A DNA stretch of 64,000 nucleotides from Ananas comosus (lineage: Eukaryota > Streptophyta > Magnoliopsida > Poales > Bromeliaceae), in the NCBI RefSeq assembly GCF_001540865.1, contig NC_033640.1:7541306-7605305 (forward strand). Direction: 5' to 3'. Positions within the stretch are counted from its first letter, which is position 1. Each line of letters begins with the position of its first letter. A program made the position numbers and the translations under genes. Below the pieces are notes generated by a model. It searched no databases, had not been told where the DNA came from, and was given only the letters and a program-made list of their open reading frames with translations. Positions 33,312 through 45,984 of this stretch are shown piece after piece.

Positions 33312-34050
33312 TTTTGTTTAAATATTAACTGGATTAAAATTCGTGTGCCAAAAAGTGATTAAAACTATTAAAACTATAGAATTATCTATGAATTTTATAT
33401 TCTTATTAGTGTAGTGACCCGTGCGATGCGGCGGTACGTAGATATATTCTTTTAAAATTTAAATTCTAAATTTTAGATTCTTATACTTCTATAAGTTATT
33501 TTGTAGAGAGTAGAACACATTTACTTTAACAATTTTAGTAATTTTAAAGTATATTGAAAACTATGAACTTTTTTTTTTTGAACATTCCAATTTTTAACAC
33601 TTAAGCATCACGATAGGTATCAAACAACTTCTTTGCTGACGACTTTATATAGATATCTTATTATATAGGTAGTGACGTGTAGGTTTAACAGAAACAACAG
33701 AAAATATATTTATCAAACAAATTTCAACATATTTATTAGATTACGGTAAGTATTGTGTTAGGCTGCGTAATAATTAATCATTTCAAATATTCTAAACCCT
33801 AATATAAATAAATCTATCAAAATTTCCAACACAATCAAATCATTATATAATGGAGACAATATGATTTGTAAACCAAAATAAACATAAAATTATAGAGAGT
33901 ATTTTTTTTAAAAAAATTGAATTTTCTTGGAATCAAATAGAAAACTAAAAATAAAATTTTTCATGATATTTTTTTTTTGAAATTAAGATATTTTCCTCGC
34001 TTTCTCGAATTCCAATTCAAGCTTTATAGCGATTATTAATCGAAGCCAAA
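33312..34050. other. AT-rich intergenic DNA
   Basis: No gene or element ends were recognised. Confidence 0.4.
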
Positions 34051-34194
34051 ATTGACCAATGATTGGTTCGATTGATCCGTCCGTGATACAAAATGCGGTA
34101 CACCGAAGAACTCTCACCAAACCCAGGGCCCAAGCCCCGCCTGAAGCAATCCAACGCCTAATCACCAAACAGCGTTTCCAACCAGTAGTCTACA

Positions 34195-34376
34195 TACACG
34201 TGTCCGTCTTGTCCTGCGCGTGTCAGTATCCTAGTGGCTCTCTCGTTCCCGATTTGCTATTTCAACTCCTCCCTCGTCCGATCCGGCGTTGACCTTGTTT
34301 CAGTCAACACAAGTCTCCTCCGACCCTCCCCAATGGTCAAATTCGCGCACTTGCCTACGTCGCCATTGTTATAAAC
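34195..34376 (+). promoter_or_regulatory. Promoter of the CRCK3-like gene
   Basis: It contains a TATA box (tataaac, 34370-34376), an inverted pair of W-boxes (TTGACC 34289-34294 and AGTCAA 34302-34307), and a G-box-like acacgtgtcc near 34197. Pyrimidine-rich leader text follows at 34400-34440. W-boxes bind WRKY factors, which fits a defence-linked kinase. Leader introns follow: plausible donor at 34807, acceptor near 34891, last acceptor near 38013. A leader of several exons from here to ATG 38155 is inferred, not proven. Confidence 0.5.
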
Positions 34377-35742
34377 GCAAACTCCACCTTTTTCAATCAA
34401 TCGTACACATCACATATCTCTCTCTCTATCTTCGAATCCCCGAAGATGGTTCTTGTAGTATAAAGATCGTATCTGAAGCTTATTAAAGGGGGATTTTGTG
34501 TTAATCAAGGAATTGGAGCTTTTACAGGTGATTAATTTGAGCTCGGATTGAGTTTTCTAGGGTTTAGATTGTTTCTTCTAGGGTTTTGCTGGTTTTTCCC
34601 CCGAAATTTGGCGAATTTGGTGAATTTGGTCTTTGGGTATTCGCTATTTAGTTCCGATTATAGCGATTGCTGTAGTGATGTGGGTTTGATGCGGGAGATT
34701 GAGTTGGGATTGTACAGTGGGTGTCGTTTCGCTTGTGGTTTGGAGAAGAATTAGGGCAGGATCTGGTGATTTGTGTTCTTTGCCGGTGATGTGCGTCAAT
34801 TTTTGAGGTAAGTTTTGTAGTAATAAATTTAATTCTGCGGTTGCAATCTTTCGTGAACTGTAATTTCGTTCCCTTTCTTTTTGTGTGCAGTTTGAGATGC
34901 TTTTGAGAATTTAGTGATGAACTAGGGCAAGTAAACAAACTGGAATAGTTCTTGATTGGTATCTTGAGTAACTCTGAATTCAATTAGATGATGTTTTTGT
35001 TTCATTATCTATATTTTCTTTCAAGTAATCACAAGGCGATAAGTTTCTCTCCTACTTTCCTATCTGAGTTGTTTCAACATCTGATCGTTTCTTTCGCCTT
35101 CTAATCCAATTACTTTTGAGCCTTTTCTGTTAGATAATTGATAGCCCTTTAATCTTAGCCATGACAGACTTAAGCTTACTATTGTTATATTGGTCCTGCA
35201 AACAATTGTAGTCACCCATATCAATGTTTACAGTTTTGGTACGATCTTTCATTTGGTCCTCGTGCTTGAACATCTAAACTATCATGCCTGCAATACCTAC
35301 TCGATGCAACCCTGCAGCGAAGTACGTATGTATGTGTGTGCTTGATGAGTCGCACAACTCACGTGGGAAATAGGTATCACTTGAATAGGTAACTTAAAAC
35401 TGATGATCATTACCACCTGCAGGTAATTGCAGAAGATAAAGAAACAACTCTTAAACAGACAGGGTTCATGGTCAATGAGTGGCTCAATTTCAGTCCTTAA
35501 ACCTATTAAGGAAGCAGAGCAAAACTACTAGGTTGGCCTTTAATGTACGAGAAGAAACATGGTATTTCTGATGCGGGACGTAAGCACCCGATAGATATCA
35601 GCTTTCAGACCTCCTCACTGAAAGTTATTGTCAATTCCGCATCAGCCCTTATCGAATTACGTGCAATCGTAAACAAAGATCTCGAGTAATTGCAACAATT
35701 TGAATTTTATTGTTTAGAACTTTGTGGTGTTGGCCTCCTTAT

Positions 35743-35826
<84 letters not shown>

Positions 35827-35935
35827 GTAGCACGCTACCCGCTTCGTTTATTTCATTTAGAAATAAACTTAGCTGGAAATGTGAATTAACTAGAATTCGA
35901 ACTTGGGTCTCGGGGTTGGCCTCCTTATGGTGAAG
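35743..35935 (-). mobile_element. SINE, minus orientation
   Basis: A T run and (GA)n on the plus strand form the tail of a minus-strand SINE. Reading minus, 'gttcgaattctagttaattc', 'acatttccagct', 'aagtttatttctaaatgaa' and 'ataaacgaagcgggtagcg' match the copies at 12530 and 18345. It lies in the leader intron of the CRCK3-like gene. Confidence 0.75.
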
Positions 35936-37149
35936 ATAAGTTTTGCTAAGGTTGTTATAACCTAGCATCAAGTGGTAAAGAGGGTTTGATGAACTTTGGT
36001 TCTGATGTACAGGCTACTTGCTTCAAACTGCAGTGAAGAAAATAATTGAGCAAGAGATGGAAAAGATAAAAAGGAGAGAGAAACCTAGTTGGGAGGAAAG
36101 GGGGAGGAAAAAGGGGGATGAGAGGCACTTTCAATCCCTTGATGGGCCTGATCAAAAGTTATTACATCTTGTTTAGTACCTCTTTCGGATCCTGTTAAAG
36201 ACAGAAAATTGATTTCCCGCCCCCTTAAATATGTTATATTGTTTAAAGGAGAGGTCCTTAGGCCTCAGAGTAGGATACGAAATTTAACTAGCTTAGGAGT
36301 AACAACTGCCTCAATTGTACTTCTCATTGTGGCTAGACAATATATTGTCTAAAATGGTAGGTCACTTCAACCATCATTTTGTAATCCTAATTGACTCAGG
36401 GGCTGAGTTTGACAAATCTTAGTACAATATCTACCGGTGATCTCAATTATAGTGTTCCAGTTCCTCATAAACATCAAAAAATAACTAGCAGAACATTGCT
36501 TTACTTTCGTAAAATTTTGATCATGAAATGAAATGCCCTTAGTCTTGTTCTATGTTGAAAATTGTATATGCTAACACATCAAAAAAAAAAAAACCCCAAA
36601 TAAGTAAAAGTGTAAATCATTTCTTCTCGTAAGATGGGCCTAATACGATATGTTAGGCCTTACCTAAGCTAAATATTAAACTTCAAAAATTTTGATTTTA
36701 CCACCTAACCTTATATTTATTTGGATTTTAGAAATTTAGAATATTCTGTCAAGGTACTTAAATTTAATGGTCTCCATCAAAAAAGTTGTAGATTATTATG
36801 GCCAGTAACAGAATATTTCATTAGACTCCAAAATATTTCATAAAAGCATGTTGAAGATACTAAGTTTTGATGGAGAGATTGATGCAAACCGAGAGGTTGC
36901 CAAAATTGAATTTTCAAGTTTACTTTTGTTTAAAGGTAAAACTAGGTTCAATTTATCAATTTCGATGAACTTTAAGCAAGGAAGCAAAAATTTCAGCAAG
37001 ACAAATTAGAATCGAATCGAAGTAATACTAAGATGATGATAAACCTTCAATATATGAGATAATAACAACCAACTGAAAATACATATACTAGTTCCAAAAG
37101 GTAAATTCGGCTTTATCGGACTTAAAGCTTTAGGTTTGGTTGTTTGGCA

Positions 37150-37620
37150 AATATGGTTGGTAATGGTGGAAGGCTAGATTAAAAGGGGATAATAGGATAT
37201 CAAGAGATAGGAGATACAAAAAGTGCACCGTTCACACGATTGCGGGGGATCCACGATCGACGAGGAGGGCGGTACACCACGGGTAGAACTTCGGCAACGG
37301 GGAAGAAGACGATGAGGCAGTGACTCGGAAGAAGAGGAGGGGTAGAAGTAGAAGCCGATCTTGCCACGAGGAAGAAGTGACAACGATCAAGTTGAGGAAG
37401 AAGACGATCTCGGCGCGAGGAAGAAGCGTCGATGATCTCACCGGGAAGTAAAACACCAAGGATAAGAGTGAGAGTAGAATTTTCTATTCATCCAAATATA
37501 TCCCCCTTAAGGTCTCAAGAACTATGTATTTATAGTGTTGAGAGTCCTATGATAATAAATTATTGCCTTTTCGTTTTCAACACAACACAGTCACCCAAGA
37601 GTCATGCATTGAAAACGAAG
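37150..37620 (-). mobile_element. Possible copia-type LTR or leader fragment
   Basis: On the minus strand a TATA-like 'cactataaatacat' is followed by 'gggggatata', 'ctcactcttatccttgg' and a GC-richer leader-like stretch. This order resembles the R-U5 part of an LTR. No coding domain or second LTR was found. It lies in the leader intron of the CRCK3-like gene. Confidence 0.35.
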
Positions 37621-38154
37621 CAAATTTGGGAATTTCAAAGGTCTTTGTTTTTGGGGAATTCCAAAGGTCTTCTTGGGATTGTTTTTTTTTGTTTATGGGA
37701 GAAAAGGGTTTGGGTTAGCCAAATCAACTAAAACCAAATGATTTAAGTCCGAATCAAACACGAACCTACAAAATAAAAGAAAATTGCATTTGAAAATAAA
37801 AAGAGATTTATTTGCTGCATCAAAGATACTTGAAACCAAACATATTGTAAAGTCAGGTGATAAAATCAAAATATTTTAAGTTGAGGTATCTATTTTAAAG
37901 TATGCCATCGTTTTACTTGGACATTCTATTTTTATGATTGATGATTGATTTTGATGCTTTTATATATCAAGTATACTCTTCATTATTGCTTTCTTTCTGT
38001 TTCTGTTTGCAGAGGACGTGCTTAATGGTATAGAAGAGGACTTTCTGCTTATCTTTCATGAACTAACTTAAAGGAAAAGCTACAAAAAGGCAAAAAGTGA
38101 AAATATCATAGTTGTACACTGGAGTCAGATCATGTTATGCTAGCTACTCCAGGA

Positions 38155-41100
38155 ATGTTTCTTGTATTTACCTTCATTTGTCCTTGCTTTGGATCGAAAA
38201 GGACGGATATAAGTGAGGATCCGGTTTTAGCCAGAGATATGAATTCAAGTAAGTACTCATGATTGCGTATTTGTTATAAAGACTTCCCATATAAGCCAGT
38301 TTTGCATTGTCTTATTATATTCCATGCTGTTAATAACGCATCTGATGTCCCATATTCTCCTATTCTTTCTCATCAACTGTATGTATGCTGCATACATTCC
38401 CCATTCCCTTTCATTTGTAGAATATTTTCAGTTAATTGGACAAATGATCCCGAAATTCCTTTTTCTTTGTTTTGAAACAAGAAAAATCTATTCTAGTTAC
38501 CTTTAAATGTTCACTAATTTAAACAAATTTTTCATGAGAATAATTTATTATGTAATGAATTAAGGTTAAATCTATAGCGTAATAAAAGAATGGCTAGTGT
38601 CTAGGAAAATCAAATTTTCTCAAAGTTGATTCTTTTTCAGTTTATGGATGAATGATGTTTAAAAGGTTAAATCTAAATGATATATGTTCTTTTTTCGCTA
38701 ATTTCATCAAATATCTTGAAATTAGATGTTTTCGGAACTGTAACTCGGAAAACATTCTCTCTCTTATATTAACCCTGAATTTTAGCAAATTCCCCAATTT
38801 GAATACATGAATTACAGAATAAGTGAATATGCAAATGAATCTGGAGCTCTCTTGCTTTTTAAAAGAGTGAAAATATTATAGTTTCTTCCTATAGAGTGTG
38901 GAGAGGGTTTTCGTTCTTATACAGTATCAGAAATATTCACTAAAGTTCGTAATTTCTCCCTTGATAGTTCACACCACCTTGTTCTCAAGGTAGTTTCATA
39001 GTCGATTGGTCGTACTCCTAAACAGCTTGATATGCTTTCATAGTTTCATAGATGATATTTATGTTATATATTCTTTTCTGACAGTCAGGACATGTGAGGA
39101 GAACAAAAGGCAATAGCTCAAATTGTTAGCTCAGTAAATGCTGAAGTTACAATGATGTTACAAATCCTTCCTTTTTGTATCATTTCTTTTTCTTAAATTA
39201 GCTTACTGCGGCATTTTCTGAATGGCTTGAAGGCATATATACTTTCGCCAACGACCTAGGATTTATAGACCATAGGAAATTTGAATCATTACCTACCGTG
39301 TGTGAGGCATCATTTCTCTTTTATTTATCAGACTGATTGCTTTTTGATGATGCAGTGGATTCTTCTGAACTGAGATCATCTTCTGATAGAATTCCTGGAA
39401 CTCCACTGCGAGTGCCTCCAAGTCCTTCTAGATTTTCATTGTCGCAACAACCAACCGCTATTGGGCCACTGCATCTGAGTATCAATCAGATTATTAAAAT
39501 TACTCATAATTTTTCACCTGCAAAAGTAATAGGCGACGGTGGCTTTGGAACTGTTTACAAAGCTGACCTTCCTGATGGGAGGCCTATTGCTATTAAAAGG
39601 GCAAAAAAGGTGATCTTCATCTTTCTTCCAACTTCCTTAGAGATTCACCAAATAAACTGTTCTTTTGTATACTTTGCTATAAACATTATCTAGTGGATGA
39701 TTAAAAGCTTACTCTGGGAAAGTCATATTTTTTATGTTTCTAGCTTGTTCTTATTACAAGGTAGCTCATTTCGTCGGCTGATAGAGGATAATGTTATGTT
39801 GTAACCGGGATTACATAGTAAAATTGAGGATTTAGTGATCTCCAACTTTTAAGAATTTATTGCCTGCACCAGATGCGCCATGCCAGCCCATGCACCATGT
39901 AGTAAATAGCTCCCCCATTCCATCTCGTACTTCGACGCTCATCCAATGGGTTGCAGTCTGTTTTTGATTTAATTTTTTATTATTTTTTTTCCCTTCCGGA
40001 TGGTTGGATAGAAATTATAAGGTGGAATGGAAGGAAGATTACTTGCAGAGTTGCAGTGCAGATTATTTTGACACTAGTTACTTGGCCCCCTTCCTCCTTT
40101 TCTCCCTTGATCTTTAGGTTAGCCCTCATGCAATGCTGGAGTCATAATGAATTTCTCTTATAAAGCATCAGCAAATTCTAGTTAGCTGTTCATAATTATC
40201 GCTTTTTAAAATTAGCTATTTACCCAAAGTTTAGTTTTGAACAAGGAAATATTATCACCTCCGAACACATACAGAGGAGACTCGTGGAATGTTTGTGGGA
40301 ATAAGGACAGTTCACTGTGCACTTGGAAGTTTAATGAGGAAAAATGAAAAATAATTACATGGTTATGGAAATGATGGATTTAAATTTGAAAAAGCTTATT
40401 ACATGTCAGAGCACTAACAGAAAATCCAACAATATCTAAGACTAACTTTTTCTCTTTTGCGCAGGAACACTTTGCTGCTTTACATGAGGAATTTAGAAAT
40501 GAAGTTGCACTGCTCACCAAAATCGAACATAGGAACTTAGTCAAATTACTTGGTTACGTTGAAAATAAAAGTGAACGAATTATCATTACCGAGTATGTTC
40601 CAAATGGCACTCTTAGGGAGCATTTAGATGGTAAACTTCACAACCTGATAATTCATTCATTCATTCATTCATTCACTGTTTGACCTGTGTCTGAATTAGG
40701 ACTATTATATGTGTTAATCCATTTGCAGGTCAGCATGGGAGGATTCTGGACTTCAGCCAACGGCTGGAAATAGCCATTGATGTTGCTCATGGACTGACTT
40801 ATCTCCACCTTTATGCAGGTGAAATTTCAGAACATGACATACTCTTGCACATAACCTATAAGCAAAAGAGAGAGAGAGAGATGAAAAATGGCTCTTCCTG
40901 AATTCTATATTCTGAATTCTAACTGAGTTTGAATTTGCAATGTTCTCAAGTAAGAAAAAAAACCTGAGTAGATTTCTCTCTCTCTCTCATTTGACTGCAG
41001 TGTGTATGTGTAGTGAGGCTTAAAGAACCTGGTGTTTCTTAGAATATTTTTAGATATATAGGCACCTCTCTGTTTGTTCAAATAGATGGAACTAATGTCA

Positions 41101-42141
41101 TGCCTTTTAAGAGTTCATTTATTTTTATTTTTTTGAACTTGTGATGGTGCTCTTTCTGAATCATTTGCTATGGCTGCTTCTTGATATGAATTGTTGATAA
41201 TCATTCTTTGTTTCCTTTCGTACTTCCAGAGAAGCCTATAATCCACCGTGACGTGAAATCATCAAACATTCTACTAACAGATAACTTTAGAGCCAAGGTG
41301 GCGGACTTTGGGTTCGCAAGGACAGGTCCAACAGAAGCCGACCAGACTCACATTGAGACCAACGTGAAAGGAACAGCCGGGTATGTCGACCCAGAATACC
41401 TGAGGACGAACCATCTCACCATTAAGAGTGACGTGTTCTCTTTCGGTATATTGCTCTTGGAAATTCTCTCTGCTCGCCGCCCCGTAGAGCTGAAGAGAAG
41501 TCTTGCTGAGAGGATTACTGTCAGATGGGTAAAGACTACTTCCCGTTATATAGCCATTCATTGCTATTGCTCGAAGAATATATTGATTTGAGCATGCGTT
41601 TCATGTAAAATTTAGGCGCAACTCTACATATTACCATGCAAAATTTCTTACAAAATGCCCTTATCTTAAACTGGGAACTTTTTCAGTTGATTGGGGGAAG
41701 TTGGTTTACTCACAGAAAAAACGTTTTTGTAGAGCCACTTTTGACATTTAAATTAAAGTCTTGAAGGATATGTATGAAAATTCGAATTTTAGTTTTAGTT
41801 AAATATTCTGATGGTTTGTATGTAAAGATCTCGAAAGTGTAAGATAATATTTGAATCTGAAACTGAAACTTCTAACGCAGGTTGGTTATGCGTTACATTT
41901 TGTTAAAATCTTTTTGATGCTTTTGTCGCAGGCTTTTAACAAGTATAACACAGGCCAAGTGAGGGACATATTGGACCCTTTGTTACAGGAAGTAGTACAT
42001 GAGGAAATCCTGAAGAAGATTTTCGGTTTGGCTTTCCTCTGCACTGCTCCTACCCGAGGCGACAGACCTGAGATGAAAGAAGTCGGCGAGCAGCTTTGGA
42101 AGATAAGGATGGACTACCTGAGAAGTCGCGGGAGACTATGA
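38155..42141 (+). CDS. CRCK3: Calmodulin-binding receptor-like cytoplasmic kinase, CRCK3 type
   Basis: Six coding exons: 38155-38248, 39356-39609, 40465-40630, 40729-40818, 41230-41528 and 41932-42141, giving 370 residues with all phases matching. It is a Ser/Thr kinase of the RLCK class. Visible motifs: [11 protein letters not shown] (91-101), Lys112 in AIKRAKK, alphaC Glu129, HRDVKSSN (207-214), DFG (227-229), [10 protein letters not shown] and [14 protein letters not shown]. The linker [14 protein letters not shown] (46-59) and the KRAKKEHFAAL junction are typical of CRCK3-like proteins. In Arabidopsis, CRCK3 is the kinase watched by the immune receptor SUMM2. The N-terminus is a short hydrophobic patch with Cys9 and Cys11 (ICPCF), possible lipid sites, and is shorter than in the Arabidopsis protein (about 510 residues). 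Upstream frames are closed by stops. A four-codon uORF lies just before the ATG. The gene is CRCK3-like; orthology is inferred. Confidence 0.9.
40658..40676. repeat. (ATTC)n microsatellite
   Basis: Five ATTC units in intron 3 of the CRCK3-like gene. Confidence 0.8.
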
Positions 42142-42379
42142 AGTTGTTTTTTCTCATTGAAGTTAAAATGTTGATAAGATATACCTTTCATTTTTTTTAA
42201 GAACAAAGTTAGGGGTGTTCTTAGTCCAGGTTGTTGTTTTTCTTGTACTTTTGTGTGGAGGACAAAACCATTGGTGCTGTAGAGGTTTGTGAGCTGTTGA
42301 TGCTAATCCACTGCTTTTTTGAGACCCTTAATTTGGATGAAAACTGTAAAACATGTTACAAATTGGTCTATCAGGCTAA

Positions 42380-43060
42380 GGTGGTGTTTGACCTTGCTTT
42401 TGGAAAGTAATTTTAGAGCCAAAAGTGATTTTTTTTTTTTTTTTTCTTCCATATAACATTTGGTAACCTCTTTGTAAAATCTTCTGAATTTTAGAATCAG
42501 ATTTCTGAATTATTGGCATCCAAATTTAGAAGCACTTAAAACTTCTTTTCTAAAATCTGATTCTTGATTCTGGTTCAAATTTCAAATTTAAAAATTTGAC
42601 TTTGGATTGAATTTTAAATTCAAATTTAGATTTAAAATTTTAAAATTTTAAATTTCAAATTTCAAATTTCAAATTTTGAAATTTAAATTAAATTTCAGAA
42701 AAAAAATTTAAATTTCAACATCTTAAATTTTAAATTCTCAAACTTTAAAATTTGATTTTTTAAATTTTTTATTTTTAAATTTTAACTTTTAAATTTTAAG
42801 TTTCAAAAATCAAATTTAGATTTGAAATTTGAAATTTCAAAATTTTAAAATTTAAAATTCTAAATTTAAATTTAAATTTTAAATTTAAATTTTAAAATTT
42901 CAACTTTCAAATTTTCAAATATAAAATTTTAAAATTGAAATTTAAAAAATGTTCAAAATATAAATTTTAACTGTTAAATTTTAAAATTTAAAATCTATGA
43001 ACTTACTTCCGAATATTTGTCAAACAACAAAATTACTTTAGAAAAATTGCTTTTCTGCTC
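42380..43060. repeat. AAATTT-rich repeat copy
   Basis: Opens with 'ggtggtgtttgaccttgctt' and 'ccaaaagtgatt', holds 'ctgattcttgattctgg' and an aaattt core, and closes with 'caaacaacaaaattacttta'. Same family as 5325-6535 and 59513-60622. It lies right after the 3' untranslated region of the CRCK3-like gene. Confidence 0.6.
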
Positions 43061-43065
43061 TGTAA

Positions 43066-44290
43066 TGGCATCACGTAGTGCAGGCATGCTTGCTTGGGCA
43101 CCTCTTTTTTTTTTTTTATTTTTTTATTTTTTTATTTTAAATGTGTTGGCACGATTGTTTGGCACTAATGTCGCTAGCTTATCGACATGTGCCTAACTTG
43201 ATGTGATGCAATATAAAATTAGTTAAATTTTACTTTATCTTGCACGCGAGGAACCCAAAATTTATATAAAACTAAATTTTTAAAATATTTAGAAATGTTT
43301 CAAATAATTTTCAGATTTTACAAAAAATATTTTTTAATTTTCTTAATTTTTTCAGAAATTAAGAATAATTACTAGAACTAGAAAACAGTCAATAAATAGA
43401 TAACAATTTAGAAAAATTTGTAACAATTTCTTGCAAATTGGAAAAAAAAATTTAGATGAAGAGTAAGAGGGAAATAAAAAAAAAAAGGAAGGAAGGAAAG
43501 AGGAGGAAGAAAGCAAAAGATAAAATTTTTATGAGCGAAAGAATTTTGTCGACGCACACCAAGAGGGGGATGCAGATATTGTAATCATCATGAAATTATG
43601 AAACATCGAATTTTATTTCATTAAAATTCATCTCTCTTTTTAAATTACAAGCCAAAAATTATATTTATAACTGTCAAAATATAAACCTGCTATAAATCAA
43701 ATCTTAAGATTTTTAGAATATTTTCTAATACAAATATATCTAAAAAAATCTTAAATTATATCCTTAATTTTTAGAGATTTAGTTTATATAGAAAAAAAAA
43801 TCTTAAAATCTAAAAAAACCTTAAACAAATTAATAAATATAAAAACTTTTAAAATTAAAAAAAATGAAAATCTAAATAACTCAATCATATCTAATAAAAA
43901 AATTGTCTTAAATAAACGAAAGATAACTCCACCTAACTCTTTTGGGATCTAATTGTGTAAGATTATGTTGATTGGTACAAAAATTCTTGCAATGAAGTAC
44001 GATAAATTTCAAAATGTTCATGCCATATGCGAATTAGTAGAGAGGAAAAAAAAAAAAAAAAAGACACATACACACCTGCTTCAAAACAAAACATTGAATT
44101 TTAATCTTCAAAGCACAAAAATATCCGTTTCAGGAGAGCTATTATTTTACTCAGCATATTGACAACGTAGATATAAATTTTACACCCTAAGCTTCTCATA
44201 CTAGGATTTATTTATTAGTTTTTTTTTATGTTTTTTAGTAAAATTTTCAAACAGAATTTTGTAATAATTCTTGGATATAAGGGTACAAGG
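43066..44290. other. AT-rich intergenic DNA
   Basis: Homopolymer-rich with no coding signal. A purine-rich patch lies at 43440-43520. Confidence 0.4.
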
Positions 44291-44295
44291 TGTAT

Positions 44296-44550
44296 TGTAA
44301 CGCCTCAATAATCCCACATCAGATGAAAAACTAATTCTAATTGGAATATATGAGGCCTACATGCTAATTATAATAACTGGGTTTAAGCACTTTAGGCTGG
44401 TGGTTTGTGTCCAACGAGTTATTGTTGCTAGCAGGTCGGAGCCTGAGAATATATGAAGCCTACACGCTAGTAATAATAACTGAATTTAAGTATTTTGGAC
44501 CGATTGTTTAAGCACTAACGAGTTATTGTTGCTAACCAGTCCATAACGGT
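44296..44550 (+). mobile_element. LTR remnants of TRIM family C
   Basis: Two adjoining LTR-like copies (44296-44438 and about 44440-44550) read in the same direction. Both carry 'taataactg', 'tttaag', 'gagttattgttgcta'. They match the minus strand of the LTRs of the TRIM at 61286-61786. Primer site and internal region are missing. A weaker relative lies at 55770-55853. Confidence 0.55.
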
Positions 44551-45005
44551 CCTATTTTACGCTATTTCTATTTTCCTTATTTTATAAGTAGTTTATCAAA
44601 TCATTTTTAGTTTTTTCATATATATAACTTTACAACATAACCTAATTGTTAATAAACTCCGTTAACCAATTTTATTTTAAATATTACTTACTTTAATCTT
44701 TTTAAATATGAATTACTTTAATCTCTATTTTTTTGGTTTATTTATTTAGTTTTGCATATGTAGTCTTACGAAATTATCTAAATTTTAATAAGCCCTTATA
44801 AAGTTATTCCTCTCACATATATTTCATAAAATTGCGTAATTACCAAGAGGCCTTATTAAAAGTTTACTTTTCTCACCCTTTTGTACATATATAACTTTGT
44901 AATTTAAAATTATAAATTTCTAATAAATTGACTTTGATCTAAACTAGATAACTCATGCATTAAATCTATTATTTTTTTTATAGAAATATATTATGAGATT
45001 TGTTG

Positions 45006-45041
<36 letters not shown>

Positions 45042-45619
45042 TTTGGAAATGTCACTAGCGCATTATTTCTTAAATTGAGCTTTTATTAAATTATGCTTTA
45101 CATTTATGAATTGAATGTAAGCATATAAAAAAATGTGTTCTACATATATATATATATTGTACCTGTTAAAAATCATAAATTTTTATACTCTTTTAATAAA
45201 CATAAAAATAGAAAGAAATACCACATTTTACCTACATACATGGAATATACTAACAGAGATTTAGATGCCTTAACATTTGTTAACATTTACCTAATTTTGT
45301 TGGGAAACAATAAATTTCAACCTAATCCTTTAAGTACAGGAGAAAGAATCTCCTAATGGAATTAATGATACAAAATTCCTTAACTAATAAGGGACTCCCT
45401 TTTTAAGAACCTAACTCACCATATCCACCCCACCCAATCTCACCCAATCTCCTCACATCCATTATTAAATTCACTATCACTGTGAGTGCAGATTTTGGGA
45501 AGACCCAGTGTGGAAAGCTCAATACAAAACCGCTCAATCGGATTTTCAACACTTTTTCTCACGTCTGTCCTCGAAATATTAAGACATTTTGATAAGTCCA
45601 AAGCATGAATTTAAATTAA

Positions 45620-45975
45620 AGAAAAAATTTCAAATATCACTCCTATGATTTCGCATTTACTTACTTTAGTATCTTGTGGTTTAAAATATATCATTTTAGT
45701 ATTTTGTGGTTTCATTTTTTTCTTTTTGTTATCCCCTTCATTAATTTTTTTGTTAAATCAGTAACAAAATTAAAACCAAGATACTAAAATAAAAATTCGG
45801 TTAACCACAGGATACTAAAGTGGGTATTTTTTAAACCCCAGGTGGGATATCTGAAGTTTTTTATATATAATTTGATAGAGAGTTAACGGAAATGCTGACA
45901 GAAAAAGAAAAATAAAACCACATGGTACTAAAGTGAGAAAGCGCGAAATCATAGAGATGATATTTGAAGCTTACC
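45620..45975. mobile_element. MULE-type MITE, 356 bp
   Basis: Identical 9-bp flanks ttaaattaa (45611-45619, 45976-45984). Inner inverted ends: 'ttcaaatatcactcctatga' with 'atcatagagatgatatttga', and 'tttcgc' with 'gcgaaa'. The outermost bases are less symmetrical. No coding capacity. Confidence 0.65.
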
Positions 45976-45984
45976 TTAAATTAA

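Noticed and set aside
34548..34754. 68-codon frame with a hydrophobic start, possible first exon of the kinase
   Set aside because: It starts with TTG, lies in the presumed leader and has no family similarity; kept as untranslated leader.
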